NCBI GenBank assembly: GCA_028274465.1
Contig: CM051458.1
Span: 13,655,566 to 13,719,565 of the forward strand
From: Plantago ovata
Lineage: Eukaryota > Streptophyta > Magnoliopsida > Lamiales > Plantaginaceae
Length of the DNA stretch: 64,000 bases
Direction: 5' to 3'
The translations under genes were made by a program, and so were the position numbers. Of this stretch, positions 11,711 through 21,236 are shown piece after piece (the first letter of the stretch is position 1; the number at the start of each line of letters is the position of its first letter). The notes under the pieces were generated by a model. That model worked only from the letters and a program-made list of their open reading frames with translations, searched no databases and had not been told where the DNA came from.

Positions 11711-12980
11711 TGATGAACGGACATTTGTCGGGTCTCGATTCAGCAAATAAATTTGTATTTAGCCAAAGGCAATCCACAACTACAACAAAAACCGTAGTGT
11801 AGCAGTAGAATGACTCGAGTGTCGTTCTCTTGGGACTATAACTAGCTTTATCTATTTAACAAGAGAGTATAAAACAGCTGACAGATAGCAAAAGGGGGTT
11901 TCTAGCAGATAATGGAGATTGGTGATAGTATGGTCCTTCTTAACATAATGGGTCGATAATCATGCATAAATTCCTCGGTCTTGCATAGAGATCTTTGAAT
12001 CAATCTAGTGTCCTGTTGCAAATATTAAGCACTACGAAGATAATTGGTCTGACAAGTCAATCACTATTGTCCTAATGTGTTCCGTAATTATTCAACACTA
12101 CGAAGATAATTGGTCTGATGGTCGACAAGTGTCGAATTGTGCATAATAATTAATACAACATACGAGAATTTAGGTTGTGCCTGATCAACGAAATAAAGCA
12201 ATGACACGGAGTATAATGCGCGATATAGCCATTAGCATGATTATCTTCCCTTCGCTAAGAATTCACAAACTACCACCAACGATAAGTTTAGCTACTCATA
12301 ATAGGCATGCAATCAACAGAAATCATAGAAGAAAACATATTGAAAGATATATAAAATAAGTAGATTAAACTGTAAGATACAAGTTACCGAAGGTTGTCAA
12401 TCTCCGAAGAATTGCGATCCTACGAGCTCCAATCCGCTATGAAAAAGTATCCCCTAAGCTACAAAACTCCCAGGACAGGCCCCGGGAAGTTCCTACCTAA
12501 AACTATAGAGAGAGGTGAGAAAGTAGGTCTGGAAAGATATGATTTTCGGAGAAAACTGAGCAACTATATATAGGCTTCGAATTACTGTGGGGCGGTTCGC
12601 CCCACATCTGCGGCGGTTCGCCCGGAGTGTTTTTCGCGGAATTCCGCATTTTTCGACGCGTTTTTGGATTTCTTCCCCTTTTCGGACTCGGTTTCTGACT
12701 TCTAGTGGCCTTCTAACCTCCAGATTCGACCCCTAGACTCCAAATCCTATCCGAAAACCTTCAGATACTCCAAATAGGCTTCTGGAACACCAATTCCTTG
12801 TCAACTTCAATATAATTGCCCCGAAATCCTCGAATTTCAACCAAAACCTGTAAAATAAAATCTAAAGGGAAACGTGAGACTATTCTAATAAAATGCACTA
12901 AAATATAGCTAAATTAACATAGAGAATAGCTAAAATAGGTGAAAAAGACTCGAATGAAAGTGTAAAATACACATTCATCA
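11711..12980 (-). repeat. 3' LTR of gypsy element 1
   Basis: 1,270 bp, TGATGAAC...CATTCATCA. It differs from its partner by scattered substitutions, a few 1-3 bp indels, and two fewer GC-rich palindrome units (12588-12625). On the minus strand the TATA-like CTATATATAG is at 12564-12573. Confidence 0.93.
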
Positions 12981-14571
12981 AACTCCCCAAACCGAACCTT
13001 TGCTTGTCCTCAAGCAACTAAGCTAGACTCTAATGCAAAAAACATGCAAGACACAAAATGGAGTCTCATGCCAAATAAAATGAACTAATCTACTGAATTT
13101 ACCAAAAAACATATGAACAAAAACATATAAATCAAAGCATGAATATAGGTTGAAGAATACCTCGATTGACTTATACATATCTACATAAGCACTTATATCA
13201 AGACAAGATAGTCTCTCGTAACATTCTCTACCTGGACCTAGTCAGTGATGACGTAATGAAGCATGCTAAGATACGAATGGTTGTCCCGTGCCTATGAAAC
13301 TGAGGACTTACTGTTGTTCCACCATGTTAAGACTTTCCCTCAAAGAGGTCGAACCAGTACTGGCTCTCATCAAACGAAGGAGGGTTCCCTATAAAAGATA
13401 ACACTCCCCTATTCTACCCATCTCTTAAGTAAAGTCTTAAGCTATTCACCACTTCCTGAATGGCAGGACGAGGGTGGTCTAGAACAGATGACACTCAAGA
13501 CAAAAAAGATAAAAAATAGAAAATTACAACACGATTACGAACATTACAAGGAATGGAAAAGACTCAACACTTTGCTAAACTGCTATTTGGCTTTCTTTTT
13601 TGGACCCTTCTTTGCTTTTTTGGGGTTTTTTCTTTTTTCTTTTTTTTCTTTCCAGATTCTTTTTCTTTTCTCTTTTCTGGAATTTTTTCTTTCTTCTTTT
13701 TTTTTCGATTTTTTCTAGCCAGCAGTAGCATAACAAAATGAGAAACAAAATGACTCACACGACTTCCCCAAACCTATTCGAAAGAATAGGTTGGAGTACA
13801 AAATTTACGGAAAAGGAAAAATAAACTCACGATACGAAAATGAAAAACAGAAACAAGTCTAATGATGGTGTAACCCCCTCCCCAAACATATTCAGAAGAA
13901 TAGGTTATAACAAAGGATCACACAACCTCACACTACCTCCTTCCTAGGCATTTAGCAATCTCAAAGCATGGTGAAGACTTGTTGCCTCTTAGGTACATAA
14001 TTACTCGGGAAACAACCATAAGACCCTAACATGCATCATCCTATTATAAAGGCCTTCGTGAACCGCAGTAGAGAAAACACCACTAAGTGATGTCGAGACT
14101 ACCAAGCTCAACTAAGTACAATACATAAATGTGACAGGCCAGGCTTGAAAAACCTCAAACAAATTCATAGAGATGAAGCATACGATTAGTGGCATAGTTA
14201 GTTGATCTATCCAATAAAAAAGCTCAAAAAATTCGGCAATAAACTCCATATAAAACATGCAAGACTATCCTAGGAAAGCAGTAAACGTGCAAATGCAAAA
14301 AATTTCACGAGTTTATCATAAGCAAGATAAGTATAGAGATAACCAGCGATAGCCTCCTCCCCAAACCTGAACGTCGTCGCTCGTCCCGAACGTCGAAAGT
14401 GGATCCAAGGTGAGAGCTAATGCTTGTATAAGTGACCTATAATACTCAATCAAACTCGTGAGATAAAATCTAAAGCGGTAAAGAAACCGATTAAAGAAAG
14501 CGATAAAATCTCCGGGTTGCCTCCCGGATAGCGCCATTGTTTAAAGTCTTTGACTCGACTCCTGTCCGCGC
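12981..14571 (-). other. Non-coding 3' internal region of gypsy element 1
   Basis: No credible gene. Next to the LTR the minus strand reads GGTTTGGGGAGTT, the polypurine tract. At 13585-13725 is a long purine-rich tract (minus strand). Two hairpins with the stem AACCTATTC/GAATAGGTT-type lie at 13771-13792 and 13885-13906. The same layout recurs in gypsy element 2, which suggests the region has a conserved RNA-level role. Confidence 0.7.
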
Positions 14572-16311
14572 CTATCTCTTCTTTCTGCGGGTACTAGACT
14601 TCCCCTTCATCGATCTCCTCTCCATGCCACGAACCTGTGAATAAGAAAGAATATAGGCTGCAAGACCACAGTAGTGAGTAGTGAAAGAATTATCAGGCGG
14701 ATCAGGTGGATCAGATATGGCTTGCAACACATGTTGCTTGCCATCCACTTCAATAGTGCAAGTTCTTTGGCAGATGTCCATCACGGAGCGTAGCTTAGTC
14801 AAGAATGTTCGTCCCAAGAGAATGACATCCCCCGTCCCAGGTGCAGACGCCGGCATAACTACAAAATTGGTGTATACAGATGCTTCACCAATCTTGACCA
14901 ACACATTTTTCACAACGCCTTCGGGTCTCACAAAGGATCCATCCGCCAGTTGCACAATAGCCCTATGGTCAGATAGTTTTCCAAGGTTACTCTTCTCAAA
15001 CACATTCAAAGGGAGCACGTTCGAGTAAGATCCCGTGTCTAGTGTGGCAAGGACATCTTCAAGTTCGCCAATCCCGACCTTAACATCGAAACTTTGAGGG
15101 AGTGGCTCGGGATTCTCTTGCTTCTTTCCACTCTCATCAGTACCAAGGTCCTTCTCTTCTTCCTTGGCTAGTGGAGGCTCTTCATCCTTGTAACACTCGC
15201 ACTTAGCAACTTGCTTAATGGTGATTTCCACTGGTTGATCTCCCACCAAGTTGATCGACATGGACCTCTCAGTGCTGCTATGTAACTTCCCTTGCTCTCT
15301 ACTAGCTCTAGCTTCCAATTGATCCAGACGAGCATTGATCTTTGCCGAATCCTCCTCGTATCTTTTCAAAAACACTTGGGTGAAATCCACCAATTTCTGT
15401 AAATTATCCAAGAGAGTTGCTGACTTGGATGTAGATGCTTCGTCCTTAGGAGTAGGATTACTACGATTTCCCAAGTGAACATCTTCTCGTGCTAGATCTG
15501 ATCTACACATATGAGCCCCATGCCCATAGTTCTTGCATATTCGGCATACTTCGTTCGAAACAGTTGTTCCGGTGGCGCTCTTGAGGACTTGCTTCAATTC
15601 GTTGGTAAAGCACTCGAATTGATCCCCATTCCCCCTGTACATAGGGGCTTCTTGAGTTGGTGGAGCTTCAGGTCCAAGCCTCCTAACCATTGCTCTTGGG
15701 TCCTTGAACTGCGAACCCTTAGCAAGCCTTTCGAAAACTGCCCAGACGGCTTCTGCGGTTTCCTCCCAAATATTGCCTCGGCATTGGAAATCCACCACTT
15801 GTTGGTTCTCGAAGGTTAGTCCATTGTAGAAGTGTTGGACTAGGTCGGAAAGTTCAAAACCATGGTGAGGGCACTTGTTCGTGAGATCTTGGAACCTCTC
15901 GAACGCGGTGTAGATGGTCTCATCATAGTCCTGCTTGAATCCAGTGATCTGCGCCTTTAGCGCGGTAGTCAAGGTGTGAGGGAAGTATTTCTCCATGAAA
16001 GCTGAAAAAACCTTTTCCCAAGTGTCCAGCGAGCCTGCTGGTAGAGAACTCAGCCATGACTTGGCTCTGTCGCCAAGTCCCATAGCAAAAACCTTCATCC
16101 TCAACTCATCCGTTGTTATGTCAGCTCCGGGTCGTGGGAGTTGGTTGACGAAATCATCGATATCGTGCAAGTACCCCATCACATCTTCCCTTGATAAGCC
16201 ATAGAACCTCGGAAGTTGTTGGAATGCGTGGTTCTTGATCTCCAGATCTCGGGTTGCAGACGAAAGAACAATTGCCGGTCCCTCATACGATCCTTGGTGG
16301 GTTGAACCCAT
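14572..16311 (-). CDS. Gag-protease polyprotein of gypsy element 1
   Basis: One open frame of 579 codons. The first about 230 residues form a retrotransposon Gag (capsid) domain, including the blocks MKVFAMGLGDRAKSWLSSLP, KYFPHTLTTALKAQITGFKQ and a conserved CPHHGFELSDLVQHFYNGL. A zinc knuckle, CRICKNYGHGAHMC (CX2CX4HX4C), follows near residues 255-270. The C-terminal part is an aspartic protease with the active-site motif ATLDTGSYSNVLP and later DVILLGRTFL. The frame then ends in a basic tail (RRKKR) where RT would normally begin. Gag packages the element RNA in cytoplasmic particles and the protease cuts the polyprotein. The uninterrupted frame and intact DTG suggest recent or continuing selection or recent mobility. 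The start ATG (16309-16311) is the first in frame; the PBS is about 340 bp upstream. Confidence 0.9.
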   Translation of the reverse strand: MGSTHQGSYEGPAIVLSSATRDLEIKNHAFQQLPRFYGLSREDVMGYLHDIDDFVNQLPRPGADITTDELRMKVFAMGLGDRAKSWLSSLPAGSLDTWEKVFSAFMEKYFPHTLTTALKAQITGFKQDYDETIYTAFERFQDLTNKCPHHGFELSDLVQHFYNGLTFENQQVVDFQCRGNIWEETAEAVWAVFERLAKGSQFKDPRAMVRRLGPEAPPTQEAPMYRGNGDQFECFTNELKQVLKSATGTTVSNEVCRICKNYGHGAHMCRSDLAREDVHLGNRSNPTPKDEASTSKSATLLDNLQKLVDFTQVFLKRYEEDSAKINARLDQLEARASREQGKLHSSTERSMSINLVGDQPVEITIKQVAKCECYKDEEPPLAKEEEKDLGTDESGKKQENPEPLPQSFDVKVGIGELEDVLATLDTGSYSNVLPLNVFEKSNLGKLSDHRAIVQLADGSFVRPEGVVKNVLVKIGEASVYTNFVVMPASAPGTGDVILLGRTFLTKLRSVMDICQRTCTIEVDGKQHVLQAISDPPDPPDNSFTTHYCGLAAYILSYSQVRGMERRSMKGKSSTRRKKR

Positions 16312-16650
16312 GCCTTCAGTGGTCTAGCTTCTGCCATTCCGTCGATTTCCTTGAAAAGACTAAGTAGAGATTCAGAGAAATCGATTTCCCCTATTTCCTC
16401 TAGTGCGCGCCTTTCAAGTAGTCGCCTTCTTTAGTGGTAGACTCTGTCGATCTCAGCAATTGAATCAGCAAGCGGTGTTCCTGCAGAACGTGTATGCGGC
16501 ATACACTATCTGTAACAGACTAGGAAAGGTGATTAGAAACAGACTAGGAAAGCAGTATCAGAGAGAGATTAAAAAGGAAAACTAAAACTAATAGATTTAG
16601 GAATCTAAAGCTGTAAATATAAACAAATTAAACAGAAAAAAGGAGTATAG

Positions 16651-16669
16651 TCCCCGGCAACGGCGCCAA
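16651..16669 (-). other. Primer binding site of gypsy element 1
   Basis: Next to the 5' LTR the minus strand reads TGGCGCCGTTGCCGGGGA, matching the 3' end complement of tRNA-Asp, as is usual in Athila-type gypsy elements. It fixes the minus orientation. Confidence 0.85.
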
Positions 16670-16671
16670 TT

Positions 16672-17964
16672 TGATGAACGGAGATTTGTCGGGTCTCGAT
16701 TCAGCAAATAAATTTGTATTTAGCCAAAGGCAATCCACAACTACAACGAAAACCGTAGTGTAGCAGTAGAATGACTCGAGTGTCGTTCTCTTGGGACTAT
16801 AACTAGCTTTATCTATTTAACAAGAGAGTATAAAACAGCTGACAGATAGCAAAAGGGGGTTTCTAGCAGATAATGGAGATTGGTGATAGTATGGTCCTTC
16901 TTAACATAATGGGTCGATAATCATGCATAAATTCCTCGGTCTTGCATAGAGATCTTTGAATCAATCTAGTGTCCTGTTGCAAATATTAAGCACTACGAAG
17001 ATAATTGGTCTGACAAGTCAATCACTATTGTCCTAATGTGTTCCGTAATTATTCAACACTACGAAGATAATTGGTCTGATGGTCGACAAGTGTCCAATTG
17101 TGCATAATAATTAATACAACATACGAGAATTTAGGTTGTGCCTGATCAACGAAATAAAGCAATGACACGGAGTATAATGCGCGATATAGCTAGCATGATT
17201 ATCTTCCCTTCGCTAAGAATTCACATACTACCACCAACGATAAGTTTAGCTACTCATAATAGGCATGCAATCAACAGAAATCATATAAGAAAACATATTG
17301 AAGATATATAAAATAAGTAGATTAAACTGTAAGATACAAGTTACCGAAGGTTGTCAATCTCCGAAGAATTGCGATCCTACGAGCTCCAATCCTCTATGAA
17401 AAAGTATGCCCTAAGCTACAGAACTCCCAGGACAGGCCCCGGGAAGTTCCTACCTAAAACTATAGAGAGAGGTGAGAAAGTAGGTCTGGAAAGATATGAT
17501 TTTCGGAGAAAACTGAGCAACTATATATAGGCTTCGAATTACTGTGGGGCGGTTCGCCCCACACACCGGGCGGTTCGCCCGGTGTGGGGTGGTTCGCCCA
17601 ACATCTGCGGCGGTTCGCCCGGAGTGTTTTTCGTGGAATTCCGCATTTTTGAATTTCTTCCCCTTTTCGGACTCGGTTTCTGACTTCTAGTGGCCTTCTA
17701 ACCTCCAGATTCGACCCCTAGACTCCAAATCCTATCCGAAAATCTTCAGATACTCCAAATAGGCTTCTGGAACACCAATTCCTTGTCAACTTCAATATAA
17801 TTGCCCCGAAATCCTCGAATTTCAACCAAAACCTGTAAAATAAAATCTAAAGGGAAACGTGACACTATTCTAATAAAATGCACTAAAATATAGCTAATTA
17901 ACATAGAGGATAGCTAAAATTGGTGAAAAAGACTCGAATGAAAGTGTAAAATACACATTCATCA
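16672..17964 (-). repeat. 5' LTR of gypsy element 1
   Basis: 1,293 bp. It carries four GC-rich near-palindromes (GGGCGGTTCGCCC type) at 17546-17625 where the 3' LTR has two. The TATA-like CTATATATAG is at 17521-17530 on the minus strand, so the palindromes lie about 20-100 bp upstream of the promoter. The end ATTCATCA abuts the TSD GGATT. Confidence 0.93.
17521..17625 (-). promoter_or_regulatory. LTR promoter of gypsy element 1 with GC-palindrome upstream block
   Basis: A TATA-like site (17521-17530) is directly followed, on its upstream side, by four GC-rich inverted repeat units within 80 bp. The arrangement is conserved in the other gypsy element (54,5xx and 47,4xx), where the unit sequence differs (GGCGGACCGCC) but the inverted-repeat form is kept. 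The block may be an upstream promoter element. Confidence 0.5.
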
Positions 17965-17969
17965 GGATT

Positions 17970-20900
17970 GAGAACCTATTATCAGGCAGTGGTTTGGTAA
18001 AGATGTCAGCAAGCTGATCATCAGTACCTACCTGAATTACCTCAATATCTCCTTTCTCAACATGGTCTCTTATGAAGTGATGTCTAATATCAATGTGCTT
18101 AGTTCTTGAATGGAACTTTGGATTTTGCGTGATAGCAATAGCACTTGTATTATCACAGAAGATTGGAGTCTTCTTTTCAAAGATACGATAATCCCTTAAT
18201 TGTTGTTGAATCCATAGGATTTGGGCAGTGCAACAACCAGCTGCAATATATTCAGATTCTTGTGGAAGAATTTGCCAAACAAGTTTGCTTCTTGCTGAAC
18301 CATGAAATTAGTCTTGTTCCTAGGAACTGACATGTTCCAGAGGTACTCATTCTGTCAAGTGTAGAGCCTCCATGATCAGCATTTGAGTAGCCAACTAGTG
18401 ACAAACCAGAATCTTTTGGATACCACAATCCAATATTGACAGTACCTTTGACATATTTCAGTATTTTAATTGCTTTCTTGTAGTGTGATTCTCTAGGATC
18501 AGATTGAAATCTTGCACACACACAAACAACATACTGAATGTCAGGTCTACCTGCTGTTAAATACAGCAGGGAACCAATGAGCTTCCTATACTTGTTTTCA
18601 TCAACACATTTGTCTGTTTTAGTATAGCCCATTTTGGTACCAACACTCATAGGGATCTTTTTAAGTTTTTCATCTTCTTTGATCCTGAATTTTATGAGCA
18701 TTTTCTTTGCATACTTTGCTTGATTTATGAATATTCCATCTTTGAGTTGCTTGACTTGTAATCCTAGGAAATAATTCAATTTTCCCATCATACTCATTTC
18801 AAACTTGTTTGTCATGAGTTTGGAAAAATCATCACAAAGTTGCTTGTGTTTAGAACTAAATATTATGTCATCCGCATAAATCTGGACTAAAAGTAATTTA
18901 CCATCATGAGTTATGGTAAACAAGGTTTTATCAAACTCGCCCTTCTTGAAAACATTGTCCAGCAAGAACCTAGCTAAGGTGTCATACCAAGCTCTTGGTG
19001 CTTGCTTTAGACCATATACAACTTTCTGAAGCTTGTATACCATCTTGGTTTCTGAAGGAAGTTCAAAGCCAGGGGGTTGTTCTAGATAGACTTCTTCAGC
19101 AAGTTCACCATTTCAAAATGCACTTTTGACATCCATTTGGTAAACTACAAAGTCATTATGAGCAGCAAAGGCCAAGAAAAGTCTAATTGCATCCAATCTT
19201 GCAACTGGTGCGTAAGACTCATCATAGTCCAATCCTTCAGTCTGACAGTAACCTTGAGCAACTAAACGTGCTTTATTCCTTGTTACTTCACCAGACTCAC
19301 TCAGCTTGTTTCTGAACACCCACTTAGTACCAATTGCTTTCTTTCCTTCAGCAAGGGGTACAAGTTTCAAGACTTTGTTCCTTTCATATTGATCCAATTC
19401 TTCTTGCATTGCCTTGATCCATTCAAAATGCTTTAAAGCTTATTCTATGGTTTTAGGTTCAATTTCAGATACAAAACAAGAGAATAGTGGTTCTAATTCA
19501 ACTACCATTGCTTCTTCAACGTCTTTGTTAGTAGAAGCTTTGGATCTAGTCACTCGGCGTTTGTCAATATAACCAATCATATCCTTAGAGGGATGATCTC
19601 TAATGCAGATGTTAACACGTTTGTTCTTTGGATCTGGACATGTATGCATTTCAGCATGTGACTCTACAGCATGTGCTTGTTCAACACTACTGGTTTCAGG
19701 TTGTGTCTCCACTGATATAGGTTCATCAACAACTACTTGTTTAATATTGCTTGTTTGTGGTAACTCTTCAGTAGACACATGAAGTTGCATTGTTTCAGCA
19801 ACGTCTGGAGCAACTACATCTTTAGCCGGGAATTTCTTATCATGAACTATATTTATCTTGACTTGACTTGGTGATGGCATGTCATTGTCAGAATCATCAT
19901 TAAGTTCAGTGATCTTGACATTTCAAGCTTTAGGTTCAGTTCTTTGCTCGTGTATGAGTAGCTTTTTCATACATTCAGATATTTCTTCTTCAGCAGGAAT
20001 TCCTTGTTTCTTTTCATAGAATAAACATGCACAAATTATTCAATCTTTTGTGCCTTTTTGTTGTAAACTCTATAAGCTTTGCTATGCAAGGAGTAACCAA
20101 GAAAAATTGCTTCATCTGCCTTTGGTTGAAATGTTCTTAGATATTCTCTACCATTGTTAAGAACAAAACATTTGCAACCAAATACTCTTAGATGAGTAAT
20201 GTTAGGAGGTCTTCCAACAAATAGCTCATAGGGAGTTTTGTTGTACTCCTTAGTTATCAAGCATCTATTTGAATATATCAAGCAGTGTTAATCGCTTCAA
20301 CCCAGTAAGCTTCACTTATTTCAGTGTCAGCAAGCATGGTTCTAGCTGCTTCCTTAAGGGTACGATTCTTCCTTTCAGCAATACCATTTTGTTGAGGTGT
20401 TCTTACTGAGGATAACTAATGTCGTATGCCTTTAGAAGTGCAATACTCAGTTATGTACTGGTTTACAAACTCAGTACCATGGTCTGTTCTGATGATTTTT
20501 ACCTTGTCATTTTTCATGACTTCAAGCTTGTTCAGCAAGTTAGGTATTTCAATCCTTGTTTCAGACTTTTGTTTGATGAAAATTACCCAAGTGAATCTTG
20601 AATAATCATCCACCACTACCAGACCATACTTCTTGCAAGCATAGCTTGTTGAAGATGATTCAAACAAGTCCATGTGCAAGAGTTGTAAAAGTTTTGTAGT
20701 TGACGGTACTGCCTTGCTCTTAAAAGAGGACTTAGTTTGCTTACCCTGCTGACATGTAGTGCAAGCACCATCCTTCTTAAAAGTGACCTTAGGTAATCCA
20801 ACTTCAAGTGCCTTTTTAGACAGCTTATTCAGCGTCTTGAAGTTTAGGTGACTAGTTCTTTTATGCCATAACCATGCATTTTCAGCAAGGCCTTCATGAT

Positions 20901-21236
20901 CTGAGATCGGGCATTTTTCGATGATTGCTGAGGACCAATCTACAGTGTAAAGCCTTTGTCAGCAAACCGACTCATGCTGAACAGGTTGAACTTAAGATTT
21001 TTGACATAAAGAACTCCTGTTATGGTAATGCATCCTAACTTCACGTCACCAAAGCCTTTAGTAGATGCAAAGCCTCCACCTGCAAATCTTATTGTTGGAC
21101 CTCCAGACCACTGTCTGTAGTTTATAAGATTTATTTTGTCGCCCGTCATGTGCTTCCCGCAGCCACTATCAAAGTGCCAAATAGGATTGGTTGTATCGGT
21201 GGGTGAAGTCTGCACAATCAAGAGTAAACACGTCAA
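17970..21236 (-). pseudogene. Copia pol: protease, integrase, reverse transcriptase, RNase H (broken)
   Basis: Protease: WHFDSGCGKHMTG (21236-20940; a D-S-G active site). GAG-pre-integrase with H...H and CTTCQQGKQ near 20,700-20,900. Integrase core with MDLF, VVVDDYSRFTWV and RTDHGTEFVN (20,416-20,700), then TPQQNGIAERKNRTLKEAAR and the C-terminal YELFVGRPPNITHLRVFGCK (to 20,036). RT: WVFRNKL..., [40 protein letters not shown] (19,409-18,252). RNase H: YIAAGCCTAQILW, CDNTSAIAI, HIDIRHHFIRD, ending at LPDNRF close to the gypsy insertion at 17,964. Visible damage includes a TAG for a conserved residue just before the TPQQNG block and a TGA in the AF(L)NGEL motif of RT, plus several frameshifts. 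Normally these enzymes copy and integrate the element. Confidence 0.9.

Larger units (their letters stand above)
11711..17964 (-). mobile_element. Gypsy gag-protease retrotransposon 1 (complete, non-autonomous)
   Basis: Two highly similar LTRs (11711-12980 and 16672-17964) start TGATGAAC and end ATTCATCA, and are flanked by the 5-bp duplication GGATT (11706-11710 and 17965-17969). Inside are an Asp-tRNA-type PBS, one uninterrupted gag-protease frame and about 1.6 kb of non-coding sequence, but no reverse transcriptase, RNase H or integrase. It therefore depends on enzymes from another element. The layout resembles Athila-related gag-only elements. It is inserted near the C-terminal end of the copia RNase H coding sequence. 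Confidence 0.93.

Noticed and set aside
13564-13758. Lys-rich small protein in gypsy element 1
   Set aside because: It is the translation of the long purine tract; composition artefact without start context or homology.
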